This document shows positions 15,716 to 24,470 of a stretch of DNA of 64,000 bases, one piece after another (position 1 is the first letter of the stretch; every line of letters begins with the position of its first letter). The notes under the pieces are model-generated. The model ran no database searches. It was not told the origin of the DNA and was given only the letters and a program-made list of their open reading frames with translations. The position numbers and the translations under genes were made by a program. Origin of the DNA: Tianweitania sediminis (lineage in GTDB: Bacteria; Pseudomonadota; Alphaproteobacteria; Rhizobiales; Rhizobiaceae); assembly GCF_017813335.1 (NCBI RefSeq), contig NZ_JAGIYY010000001.1, positions 682,001 to 746,000 of the forward strand, read 5' to 3'.

Positions 15716-17236
15716 TTGGAAATCCTTTCTTCGCTTGCGGACGGGTTCGCGATTGCCGCGACGCCGACGAACCTCTTGTTTGCCGTTTTCGGCTGCTTTC
15801 TGGGAACGATCATCGGCGCTCTCCCGGGCATCGGCCCCGTGAACGGCGTTGCGATCCTGATCCCGATCGCCTTTGCGCTGAAACTCGATCCCACCACGAT
15901 CCTGATCCTGCTGTCGTGCATCTACTACGGGTGCACCTATGGCGGGCGGATCGCCAGCATCATGCTCAACATCCCCGGCGACGCCTCGAGCATCATGGCG
16001 ACGCTCGACGGCCACCCGATGGCAAAGGCCGGCAAGGCGTCGGAAGCTCTGGCCATTTCTGCGGTTGCGTCGTTCATAGGCTCAAGCGTCGCAACGCTCG
16101 GGCTGACACTGTTTGCGCCCTTTCTCGCGAAGGCGGCGATCTATTTCGGGCCGAGCGACTATTTTGCCCTTTATGTTCTGGCCTTCGCCATGATCAGCGG
16201 CCTCGGCGGTGCAAATCCATGGAAGATGTTGCTGGCAGGCTTCATTGGCCTGATGCTCTCGTCGGTGGGCCTCGATCCGGGAACGGGTATGGCGCGCTAC
16301 ACCGGCGGCTCGTTCAACCTTTATGACGGCTTCGATCCCATAGTGGCGATCGTGGGGCTCTTTGCGATCAGCGAGGTGCTTCTCTACCTTGAGACCGCCA
16401 CCCATGCGAGTGGATCCCTGGTTCCCATGGGCAAGGCGATCCCTCGCTTCCGCGAGATGCTTCCCGGGCTCGGCGCGTCCTTCCGCGGCTCGCTGGTGGG
16501 CTTTGTATCCGGCATCCTGCCGGGCGCGGGCGCCTCACAGGGCGCTTATATGGCGTACGTGATTGAGCGGCGCTTCAGCAACAAAAACAACACGTTCGGC
16601 AAAGGAGATCCACGCGGCCTTGCGGCCCCGGAAGCGGGTGACAACGCAGCGGCGGGCGGCGCGCTGATCCCCATGCTGACGCTTGGAATCCCAGGCAGCG
16701 GCACCACCGCTGTAATGCTCGCGATGCTTGTTTCGCTCAACATTCAACCCGGGCCTCTGCTGTTTGAGCGCCAGCCTCAGATGGTTTGGGGGCTGATTGC
16801 CTCTCTCTACATCGCCAACATTGTTCTGTTGGTCATGAACATACCGCTCGTCGGTCTGTTCACGCGTATGCTCACCATGCCGCAATGGATCCTGATGCCC
16901 TTCATCATCATCGTCAGCTTCCTGGGCGTTTATTCAATCAGCCACTCGACTTTCGATCTCATGGTGATGATCGGCTTCGGCGTGCTGGGCTATATCTTCC
17001 GCAAGCTCGACATCTCGCTGATCCCATTGGTGCTCGGCATGCTTCTGGGGGCCGACATGGAAAACAACCTGCGGCGCGCCCTGTCGATCTCCAACGGCGA
17101 TTTCGCAATTCTCGTGCAAAGTCCGATTGCGGCAACGCTCTACTCGCTGACGGCGCTGATCCTGCTTGGCGCTTTCGCCTTGGCACTGCTTAAGTCCCGT
17201 CGGGAGCGACTGGATACCACGGAGGTGGAGGACTGA
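15716..17236 (+). CDS. tctA: TTT-family large permease subunit (TctA)
   Basis: 506 aa, usual length, with about 12 membrane helices and the two family signatures: FGCFLGTIIGALPGIGPVNG near residue 30, and GILPGAGASQGAYMAY with the later MLTLGIPGSGTTAVML. It starts at a TTG codon (15716), 6 nt after the TctB stop. No ATG fits the conserved N-terminus. It is the ion-coupled permease that completes the three-gene transporter. Confidence 0.92.
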   Translation: MEILSSLADGFAIAATPTNLLFAVFGCFLGTIIGALPGIGPVNGVAILIPIAFALKLDPTTILILLSCIYYGCTYGGRIASIMLNIPGDASSIMATLDGHPMAKAGKASEALAISAVASFIGSSVATLGLTLFAPFLAKAAIYFGPSDYFALYVLAFAMISGLGGANPWKMLLAGFIGLMLSSVGLDPGTGMARYTGGSFNLYDGFDPIVAIVGLFAISEVLLYLETATHASGSLVPMGKAIPRFREMLPGLGASFRGSLVGFVSGILPGAGASQGAYMAYVIERRFSNKNNTFGKGDPRGLAAPEAGDNAAAGGALIPMLTLGIPGSGTTAVMLAMLVSLNIQPGPLLFERQPQMVWGLIASLYIANIVLLVMNIPLVGLFTRMLTMPQWILMPFIIIVSFLGVYSISHSTFDLMVMIGFGVLGYIFRKLDISLIPLVLGMLLGADMENNLRRALSISNGDFAILVQSPIAATLYSLTALILLGAFALALLKSRRERLDTTEVED

Positions 17237-17525
17237 GGTAGGGGCGCCGAACCTTGGCCATGCTTATGAAGCTTCCGGGAGTGGTGCTCCCTCGAAATGC
17301 CGGCTGTTCAAGGGGTCTGTCCGTTTGCCGAAACGCGCCGACGGGCGTTCCGGAGATGCTCATGACGGCTGGACGGGAAACGACAGGCGCTCACATCAGG
17401 AAGAAAAACAGAAATCAAGAGATGAGCCTGTTCAGGCAAGCTCGATTTGCAGCATGATACAGCTTTGCTCCGAAAGGATCCTGCCCTCGCTCTCGAAACA
17501 AAGCTGAAGTCCCTCGACCGGAGCT

Positions 17526-18296
17526 TCAGGAAGCCAGCGAGTCGATCTCGGCCGCAACCTTTTCGTCCAGCCCCAGCTGTTCGCGAAGCCGGCTGAGATA
17601 CAAGCGGTTGGCGTCGCTTCCGCCATCCACCGCCGCGCTCGACGCCAGATAGAACTCTTCCGCCGTTTCCCTGTCCTTCACCTGCGCCAGGAGCTCCGGC
17701 AGGGCTCGCGGGCTTGCAAGCTCCCGTTCCAGTACACGACGGTCATCCGCATCCTCCGCGTGGCCCATGATGCGGTAGCGTTCTTCGGCCGAAATCGTGC
17801 CATCCGCATGCGCCGCCGCGATCATGGCGCGCAGCAGGAGCAACGCGGTTTCTTCGCTGAAGGCGTCCGCCGCCTGTTCGTCCTCGGCAGAGAACGTTTC
17901 TGCAGCCGTAGTGCTGGCCGCGGGGGCGTTGGCCGCGCTCGCTCCTTGCGCCTGCTGTCCGCCACCGAGGGCGTCCCCGACCGATTTGAACAGGCCTCCC
18001 AGCGCTCCTCCGATCCCGCTGCCTGATGCTCCTCCAGCAGTTGGATTGGCGGCTCCGGTGGCCGCACCTGATGCCGCGGATCGGGACTGGTGATCCTGAT
18101 AGGCCCGATAAGCCATGTAGCCAAGAGCAGCAAGGCCGGCTTTGCGGCCGAAACCGCCCCGCCCGCCAAGGAGGCTTCCTGCCGCGAGACCGCCAAGGCC
18201 ACCCATCCCGCCGCCGAAGCCGCCATAGCCGCGGCGCGTTCCACGTCCTGCCATTCGGCTGGCCAGCATCATGCCAAGAAGGTGCTTCATGCTCAT
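17526..18296 (-). CDS. DUF533/YebE-like protein with TerB-like C-terminal domain
   Basis: 256 aa from the ATG at 18296 (AAGGAAA ribosome site). An open extension upstream collides with the divergent phosphatase promoter and is unlikely. The N-terminus is a glycine-rich low-complexity segment (residues about 17-65, GGFGGGMGGLGGLAAG type) that probably inserts into or lies on the membrane. The middle is Ala/Gly-rich linker. Residues about 140-255 are a helical TerB-like domain (LLLRAMIAAAHADGTISAEE, a DUF533 hallmark). Function is unknown in the family; E. coli YebE is envelope-stress induced. It stands alone. Confidence 0.8.
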   Translation of the reverse strand: MSMKHLLGMMLASRMAGRGTRRGYGGFGGGMGGLGGLAAGSLLGGRGGFGRKAGLAALGYMAYRAYQDHQSRSAASGAATGAANPTAGGASGSGIGGALGGLFKSVGDALGGGQQAQGASAANAPAASTTAAETFSAEDEQAADAFSEETALLLLRAMIAAAHADGTISAEERYRIMGHAEDADDRRVLERELASPRALPELLAQVKDRETAEEFYLASSAAVDGGSDANRLYLSRLREQLGLDEKVAAEIDSLAS

Positions 18297-18537
18297 GGGA
18301 TTTCCTTGTTGTTTGTTCGTTTGCAGCCAAACGCGATCGTCGGAAGCGCGTTCCGTCGGGTCGTGCCAGGAAGGATCAGAGATCACGTACGCCACCGTGC
18401 TGCCGGCCACTCGCGCAACGTTGAGTGCCCCGCGAAACGGCGCGGGTTCAGCGAACGTCCTTTGCGGTTCCACGCGGAAAACACCTCGAACTTTGTCCGC
18501 GTTGGCCAGTTTAGGAGCAAAACTCAAGGGCACACCG

Positions 18538-19296
18538 ATGCAATACAGATGGCCGCGACGCTTATGGATCGTTCGACATGGGGAAAGCACAGGAAACGTA
18601 GCAAGGCAGGCTGCGATCGACGCCGGATCGCCGGAGATCAATATCGATCACCGAGATATCGACGTTCCGCTGAGCCCCCGTGGTGAAACTCAAGCGGTTG
18701 CGCTCGGACGCTGGTTTGCCAGGAACAGCGCCGACGGTCTGCCCGAGGTGGTGCTGACATCACCTTATGCACGAGCGCACGCAACCGCCCGCTTGATCAC
18801 CCAGCACGGCGGCTTTTCCGACGCCGAATTCAGCGCGGATGAGCGCCTTAGAGAAAAAGAGTTCGGCGTTCTGGATCGCCTCACCACGGCCGGCATCCAG
18901 GAAAGGTTTCCCGAACAAGCCCGTTTCCGTAGCCTGCTGGGGAAGTTCTATCATCGTCCTCCCGCTGGCGAGAGCTGGTGCGACGTGATCCTTCGCCTGC
19001 GCAGTTTCATGGATACCGTGGGTCTCCACCACGGCGGCCAGGACGTGCTGGTCGTCAGCCATCAGGTCGTGGTGCTTTGCTTGCGCTATCTGCTGGAGCG
19101 TTTGAGCGAAGAGGAGATCCTGGAAATCGACCGGGAAGGCGATGTGGCGAATTGCTCCGTCACCCAGTACGAGTTCTCGGAGATGCGAAGAAAAGGCGGC
19201 GAACTTCTTCTGAAGAAATACAACTTTCTGGCTCCGTTGCACGAAGAGCGTGCGCCTGTCACCGCAGAGCCGCCTGTCGCGGATGCTCTGCGATGA
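18538..19296 (+). CDS. Histidine phosphatase (phosphoglycerate-mutase-like) family protein
   Basis: 252 aa from the ATG at 18538 (AAGGG 7-8 nt upstream). It has the branch-1 RHG motif RLWIVRHGESTGN with His14 as phospho-acceptor, the distal LTSPYARAHATARL arginine, and the second catalytic His in VLVVSHQVVV. Possible activities include phosphoglycerate mutase-like or small-phosphoester hydrolysis. Its last codons overlap the NAD(P)H-hydrate dehydratase start (ATGA), so the two are translated together. Confidence 0.88.
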   Translation: MQYRWPRRLWIVRHGESTGNVARQAAIDAGSPEINIDHRDIDVPLSPRGETQAVALGRWFARNSADGLPEVVLTSPYARAHATARLITQHGGFSDAEFSADERLREKEFGVLDRLTTAGIQERFPEQARFRSLLGKFYHRPPAGESWCDVILRLRSFMDTVGLHHGGQDVLVVSHQVVVLCLRYLLERLSEEEILEIDREGDVANCSVTQYEFSEMRRKGGELLLKKYNFLAPLHEERAPVTAEPPVADALR

Positions 19297-20198
19297 CCGG
19301 GCAAACCGTCGATCGCGCGTTTCTCCTCAGACATCCGTTGCCCTTGCCAGAGGGGGAGGTCGACAAAGACGCGCGAGGCCGCGTGATCGTGATCGGCGGG
19401 AGCCGTGAAGTTCCAGGAGCGGCCCTTCTTGCAGGACTGTCTGCGTTGCGGGCCGGTGCCGGAAAAGTGCAGATCGCGACAGTGGAGAGCAGAGCGGCCG
19501 CGCTCGGAATCGCGATGCCGGAAGCTCGCGTGCTTGGTTTGCCTGAAAGCGAGGGCGGCGACATCGAGGCGAGCGCCGCTCAGGTTCTTCTGACCAGAAT
19601 CAAGCAAGAAGATGCGGTGCTGCTGGGGCCAGGCATGCTGGATGACGACGTCGCGGGAGACTTGGCAGCCGAACTCTTGTCTTCGCTGGACGGGCCGCAT
19701 TTGGTGGTGGATGCAGCGGCTCTCACAGGCCTCCGCGAAAAAGTCGGAACGCTGAAAAAGCATTCGGGGCGATCAGTGATCACGCCGCACGCGGGAGAGA
19801 TGGCGACCTTCCTGGGAGACCAGAAACAGGCCGTGGAGGCGGATGCGCCCGGCGCCGCCCGTCGGGCCGCCGCGGCAACTGGAGCGGTCGTCGTTATGAA
19901 GGGGACGTGCACTCACATCGCGAGCCCTCAGGGCCAGGTTTGGGAATGCAAACACGGCAACGTGGGCCTTGCGACCTCCGGATCTGGAGACACGTTGGCC
20001 GGAATTATCGCCGGACTGCTTGCGCGCGGAGCGCATCCGTTGCTTGCTGCGCAATGGGGTGTCTACATGCACGGCGAAGCCGGACAACGCCTCTGCCAAT
20101 CGCACGGTCTACTCGGTTACCTCGCCCGCGAGATACCCTTCCAAATACCCAAGATCATGATGGACCTCAACGGCCGTCCCAATGAGCTTCAAGCGTAG
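19293..20198 (+). CDS. ADP/ATP-dependent NAD(P)H-hydrate dehydratase
   Basis: 301 aa from the ATG at 19293, overlapping the phosphatase stop. It is the YjeF C-terminal/CARKD ribokinase-like domain without the epimerase half: GSREVPGAALLAGLSALRAGAG near residue 35, VITPHAGEMATFLG, and the nucleotide/catalytic loop LATSGSGDTLAGIIAGLLA. It repairs damaged (hydrated) NADH and NADPH. A separate epimerase gene must be elsewhere. A 6-bp hairpin (AGGACC/GGTCCT, 20197-20215) right at the stop may act as a weak terminator. Confidence 0.88.
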   Translation: MTGQTVDRAFLLRHPLPLPEGEVDKDARGRVIVIGGSREVPGAALLAGLSALRAGAGKVQIATVESRAAALGIAMPEARVLGLPESEGGDIEASAAQVLLTRIKQEDAVLLGPGMLDDDVAGDLAAELLSSLDGPHLVVDAAALTGLREKVGTLKKHSGRSVITPHAGEMATFLGDQKQAVEADAPGAARRAAAATGAVVVMKGTCTHIASPQGQVWECKHGNVGLATSGSGDTLAGIIAGLLARGAHPLLAAQWGVYMHGEAGQRLCQSHGLLGYLAREIPFQIPKIMMDLNGRPNELQA

Positions 20199-20307
20199 GA
20201 CCAGAAATCGGTCCTGCCACGGTAGCCCGATCCCGACGCATTCGGATCTCTACGGCTATAAGGTGCCACCGAGCAGCGGTCGTCCCCTGAGACGACAGCC
20301 CCTTGTC

Positions 20308-20850
20308 CTACGTCAGCCTCTGTTTTAGCGCTTCGGCGCGAGCGCAGGCAATCTGCCAACGCCGCAGTTCGAGCCTAGCGTCGTCAAGGGCACGATGCGC
20401 AGGCTTCTCTGGTTCGGTTTCCCTGATGACATCCTCGACCAAACGCACGATCTGCTGCTCCTCTGTTCCTGGAGGAAGGATCCGGCCGACGGCATCGCGG
20501 AAGGCGTCGTCCGAAAGTTGGAGGCGCAGCGCATGCCTTGGCAGTCCGGCCGCTCTCAAGCGCGTGCTGAGCCACTTGCCGTCCCAGGAGGGCGCGCTGG
20601 CGAACAGGTCATGACCGGAAAGGCACCTGATCATCCTGTGTGCCATCTCGTTCACGGGTTGACCTTCGTGGCGCAGGCGGTCCCTCGAAATGCCGTGTAT
20701 CAGTTCCGCCTCCGCCGACCAGTCTGTCCAGTCGCGGATAGGTCTCAGAAGTGCAGACGACTCGTCGCCGTTCTCCGCCACCCAAGCGACCTCTATCGGG
20801 TAGCTCTTCTTCGACAGGGAGGACGCCTCGAAATCCAGAAACACGATCAT
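20308..20850 (-). CDS. DEDD-family 3'-5' exonuclease (DnaQ/RNase T-like)
   Basis: 180 aa from the ATG at 20850, where the conserved domain begins (MIVFLDFEASSLSKK, the D-x-E of motif Exo I). Exo III is HRALDDARLE (His and Asp of a DEDDh enzyme). Two upstream in-frame starts exist and the one near 20884 has a slightly better ribosome site, so the N-terminus is uncertain by about 12 residues. Similar short proteins are annotated as exonucleases that trim RNA or DNA ends. It stands alone. Confidence 0.78.
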   Translation of the reverse strand: MIVFLDFEASSLSKKSYPIEVAWVAENGDESSALLRPIRDWTDWSAEAELIHGISRDRLRHEGQPVNEMAHRMIRCLSGHDLFASAPSWDGKWLSTRLRAAGLPRHALRLQLSDDAFRDAVGRILPPGTEEQQIVRLVEDVIRETEPEKPAHRALDDARLELRRWQIACARAEALKQRLT

Positions 20851-21018
20851 GCGTGAGAATGTAGTTCGCAAGACCTGAACAGCCATTGCCTCGTGCGCGT
20901 CAGCGAGGCGAGCGGCTCTATTCTTCTGCCGGACCACACCAGCAGCCGAACCTGCCTTATCTTGGCGCATTCGCGCCGGAAAATCGGCGGCGGGTTTTAC
21001 CGAATGGGATAATTACGG

Positions 21019-21645
21019 CTAATATAGCTTCATAACGGGTTCGATTATCCCGCTCGCGTGCAAATACTGTAGAACATTGTAAAGCGGTATCGGGAGTAGG
21101 AATAGGAGAGCCTGCCTGAAAGTCGTGTGCAGGGCCTGAGGCTTGTACAAGACCTGTTCGGTGGTTGTCGGTTCTAGATTTTCCGACAGTGACGGGAAAA
21201 ACCTCGGTACGAGCATGACATACGCGCGGTATTCTCCACGAAAGAACTGCTCCAGCGCCCATTCTTCGCGCCTTATCACATAGCTGAAGGCAAGATAGCC
21301 GAAGCAGAAAAACACCGCGCCCAGCGTCATGGATCCGACGGCCAGACCGACCCCCGCTAACCCTACCGACGAGAAGAAATAAAGGGGGTTCCGCGTTCGG
21401 GAATAAGGGCCTGATGTGATCAGCTGCTGGTTCTTTTGTCCGCCTATGTGAAGCGAGGCCCAGCAACGACCGATAATGCAGGTGAAAAGTGCGAGCGCAC
21501 CCAGCTGACGGATCATTTCGTTCCGAACGTCACCATGCATCCACTTGGGTTCGGTAAAGAGCAACAGCGCAACAAGAAGGGGCGACAGCGTCCATAAGAA
21601 GCGAATGCGTTTGCGTTGGCGAAAGACCCGAACATTCTGCTTCAT
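21019..21645 (-). CDS. Isoprenylcysteine carboxyl methyltransferase (ICMT)/PEMT-like membrane methyltransferase
   Basis: 208 aa with about five membrane helices. The family core is clear: GPYSRTRNPLYFFS, then REEWALEQFFRGEYRAYVMLVPRFFP, the SAM-binding and catalytic C-terminal signature of ICMT-like proteins (compare RNPMY and EE..Y..Y). Bacterial members methylate lipids or small lipophilic acceptors; the acceptor here is unknown. It stands alone, with nothing in the neighbourhood to suggest a substrate. Confidence 0.8.
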   Translation of the reverse strand: MKQNVRVFRQRKRIRFLWTLSPLLVALLLFTEPKWMHGDVRNEMIRQLGALALFTCIIGRCWASLHIGGQKNQQLITSGPYSRTRNPLYFFSSVGLAGVGLAVGSMTLGAVFFCFGYLAFSYVIRREEWALEQFFRGEYRAYVMLVPRFFPSLSENLEPTTTEQVLYKPQALHTTFRQALLFLLPIPLYNVLQYLHASGIIEPVMKLY

Positions 21646-22043
21646 CCCGAGCGAGTACCTCGACACCGTTGAGCGCGGTCCAGACGATTTTGCGGCCGAC
21701 GGATCGCAGGGCACGTGGTTCCGCCGTCTGCTTGCGGCAGCGCTGTTCGCGGTGTGTATGGCGATTTGTTATTGCTGTGTGTTTCGTCTTGTTAAGAGAT
21801 GTTGTGAATGGCGGCTGGGGATGGAGCACGGCTACGGAAGCGAAGCTTCCTCTCGGCTGCGCCCGAAACTCCGCACCGCATTTACTCGCACCACCGGCAC
21901 GCCGTGGTCACCGCGAATTGGACATGCGCCGAGAAGATCGCAACGTGATCGCGTTTTCGCGCGCCTCGCACAAAGCGATCATCCGGGGGAACCTAGGTTT
22001 CCCGCCCGACCTCAGCTCGGCCGACGATCACCACTTTTCTGGA
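21646..22043. other. Intergenic region, no gene recognised
   Basis: This 398-nt gap lies between the methyltransferase start and the histidine-kinase stop. Frames crossing it are antisense continuations with no family resemblance. The methyltransferase promoter should be near 21650-21750. Confidence 0.45.
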
Positions 22044-23435
22044 TCACCCTGCGCGAACAACTTTGCGGGTTGATGCATCGGACCCGGCATCGTTTGCCAC
22101 ATCACCCGCGGCGGGTAGTTCGATCTGCGCCACAAGCCCGTGCGGAACTCTGTTCAGGAGTTCGATTGTCCCGCCATGCGCGCGCACGATGTCATCAACG
22201 ATCGAAAGCCCCAGTCCGAACCCGGTACGACTGGCCGGTGTTCGCGCGGGATCGGCTTTGAAAAAGGGTTCGAGCACAAGGGTCCGCACGGTGTCGCGAA
22301 GGCCCGGGCCGTCATCGATGACGCTTATGCGGACGGCGCCATTGGCGAGAACCGTCAATTCCACCAGGGAATTGCCAGCAAACTTGGTGCTGTTTTCGAC
22401 GAGATTGGCCACCGCACGGGCCAGCGATCGCGGTTTGCAGCGATAGGTGAAACGGTCCGCGCCAGCATAAGTGACGTTGAAGCCAAGATCGGAAAAGTCA
22501 GAACACACGGTCGCCAGCAGACTGGGAAGATCCGCATCCACCAGCGTCTCGGACGCCATCTCCTTGCTGAGGTAGGTCAGCGTATCATCGATCATGTCGC
22601 TCAGGGAGGAGATGTCCTTGAGCATCGCCGCTTTGAGCTCCGGCTGCGTTGACCTTTCCACGCGCAGACGCAGACGGGTCAGCGGTGTGCGAAGATCATG
22701 GCTGATCGCGCGCAACATGCGCGTCCGATCATCGATCATGTGGCGGAGCCGGCTACGCATGTCATTGAGGGACTTCGCCAACGTCCTGATTTCAGCCGCG
22801 CCACTTTCCTTGAAAGGCCTGTCGGGCTCTTCGTCAATCTTCAAAGCTTCCGCGGCCCTCGCGAATTCAAGAAGGGGAGATGCAATCACCCGCGCCGCGT
22901 AGAGCGACAAGAGCGCCACCGGCAGGACCAGTATCATCAGTTTCAGCACGATGATGACTTCCTGGTCGCTGATCCATGCATCGGGAGGAGGTGGCGCGGG
23001 CAAAAACGCCAAGGCTTGGTCCTCGCCGATCCCGACGACCAAAACATCGCGAAGGCTGCCGGTTGCCGTTTCCGAACGCAAGGACGTGGGGAAGCCAGCC
23101 GGTAAATTCTCCTGCACCACGTGGCGGAGATCCGCGGAGGGAATGTTCGGTGTGCTTTGCTGAAGCTCAGCCACCCCAACCTCCTCGACCCGCAACCCCG
23201 TCCTTGACGATGCATCGAGGATCGCTGCCTTCTGCCCCGGGGCAGTGGACGCGCGTACCAGATCAACGACAGACTCGATCTTTGACGCGGTCGCACGCGC
23301 ATAGGAGACGCTTTCCAGGTCTTCCCTCAGCAACCAATCGGAAATCTCGCTGAGGACAACCAGGCAAATGATCGGGCCCAGGGCCACAGCCGCGATCTGG
23401 CGGCGAATCGATCCGCCCCTGAAGCGCTTGCTCAT
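22044..23435 (-). CDS. Sensor histidine kinase (EnvZ-like)
   Basis: 463 aa. TM1 at about 13-30, a small periplasmic domain of about 130 residues, TM2 at about 160-182, a HAMP linker, a HisKA dimerisation domain with His246 in AISHDLRTPLTRLRLR, and a HATPase domain (N box VANLVENSTKFAG, G1 DDGPGL, G2 GFGLGLSIV). The DLRTPLTR H-box is the EnvZ/RstB subtype. It overlaps the response regulator stop (TGATG), so the pair is co-translated. The signal is unknown. Confidence 0.92.
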   Translation of the reverse strand: MSKRFRGGSIRRQIAAVALGPIICLVVLSEISDWLLREDLESVSYARATASKIESVVDLVRASTAPGQKAAILDASSRTGLRVEEVGVAELQQSTPNIPSADLRHVVQENLPAGFPTSLRSETATGSLRDVLVVGIGEDQALAFLPAPPPPDAWISDQEVIIVLKLMILVLPVALLSLYAARVIASPLLEFARAAEALKIDEEPDRPFKESGAAEIRTLAKSLNDMRSRLRHMIDDRTRMLRAISHDLRTPLTRLRLRVERSTQPELKAAMLKDISSLSDMIDDTLTYLSKEMASETLVDADLPSLLATVCSDFSDLGFNVTYAGADRFTYRCKPRSLARAVANLVENSTKFAGNSLVELTVLANGAVRISVIDDGPGLRDTVRTLVLEPFFKADPARTPASRTGFGLGLSIVDDIVRAHGGTIELLNRVPHGLVAQIELPAAGDVANDAGSDASTRKVVRAG

Positions 23436-24172
23436 CAGCAGCCCTCGACCATGGGCGTGAACATATAGCCGCCCAAACGGACCGTCTTAATGAACGAAGG
23501 CTCGCGGACATTCTGCTCGATCTTCTGCCTGACGCGGCTGATGTGGACATCGATGCTGCGCTCGACCGGACTGGCAAGGCCGGCGTGGGTCAGCCGAAGA
23601 AGCTGCTCACGGGTCATCACCCGCCGCGGATTTTGGCAGAATGCGAGAAGAACATCGAATTCGGCCGTGGTCATCGAAACGTGCACACCATCCGGATTTT
23701 TGAGTTGCCGCAGGATCGGATCGATTTGCCATCCCGCAAACCGCATCGGGGCCTGTTGCGACCGCTGATCCGCTGCATAGGACGCGCGCCGCAACAGGCC
23801 CTTGATGCGCGCCAAGAGTTCACGGGGATGAAAGGGCTTGCTGACGTAGTCGTCTGCGCCGAGCTCGATTCCGACAATGCGGTTTATTTCATCGCCGAGC
23901 GCCGTGAGCATGACGATCGGGATCGTCGATGATGCCCGCAGCCGGCGGCAGATGCTGAAACCGTCCTCGCCAGGCAGCATGGCGTCAAGCACAACCAGAT
24001 CGAAGGATTGCTTTTTCATGGCGGCGTCCATGGCGAGGGCTGAGCCAACAGAAACAGCGTCCAGGCCGTTCTCCCGCAACATCTCTATCACCATGGCGGA
24101 AATCTCCTCGTCGTCCTCAACAAGAAGAATGCGGCACAGGGCTTCCGGCGCTCCACGATTAGAGATCGTCAT
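23435..24172 (-). CDS. OmpR-family response regulator
   Basis: 245 aa from the ATG at 24172; upstream in-frame sequence is not family-like. Receiver domain with the acidic pair ED at 19-20, phospho-acceptor Asp63 (LVVLDAMLPGEDG), Thr and Lys switch residues (MLTALG, VSKPFHP). C-terminal winged helix of OmpR type (REQLLRLTHAG, VERSIDVHISRVRQKIE, IKTVRLGGYMF). It partners the kinase directly downstream. Target genes are not evident; the promoter of this pair lies in 24173-24470. Confidence 0.93.
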   Translation of the reverse strand: MTISNRGAPEALCRILLVEDDEEISAMVIEMLRENGLDAVSVGSALAMDAAMKKQSFDLVVLDAMLPGEDGFSICRRLRASSTIPIVMLTALGDEINRIVGIELGADDYVSKPFHPRELLARIKGLLRRASYAADQRSQQAPMRFAGWQIDPILRQLKNPDGVHVSMTTAEFDVLLAFCQNPRRVMTREQLLRLTHAGLASPVERSIDVHISRVRQKIEQNVREPSFIKTVRLGGYMFTPMVEGC

Positions 24173-24470
24173 CTGTTTTCTCTGTAAAGCATGATCGGCG
24201 ACGGCGCTTGGCTCTCGTGTTTCATTGTCGCAGAAACACACCCGGAACGACAGGATCAAGTCGTGCCCGTCGATGTGATCGGCTCCCCGGCAGTGTCGGT
24301 GATGGGGGAGCCTGGCTTCGCTCGACGTTCCGCTTTCCCCAAGCAGCCCCCTGGGTGACCCAACGAGGTTCACGAATGGGAATAGTTCCCGAAGGGCCGA
24401 CTTCAGGCCCTGAGCTGACTGTCGCTTTCGGCAGGCCACCAACGATAGCCGACGTCCACCACTCCCAAAA
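24173..24470. other. Intergenic region containing the two-component promoter
   Basis: About 298 nt between the response-regulator start and the stop of the sorbosone-dehydrogenase-like gene, both on the minus strand. No coding sequence is recognised. The promoter for the regulator/kinase pair must be here. Confidence 0.45.

Noticed and set aside
21545-22261. Plus-strand frame of 238 codons across the gap before the histidine kinase
   Set aside because: It is antisense to the methyltransferase at one end and to the kinase at the other and has no motif.
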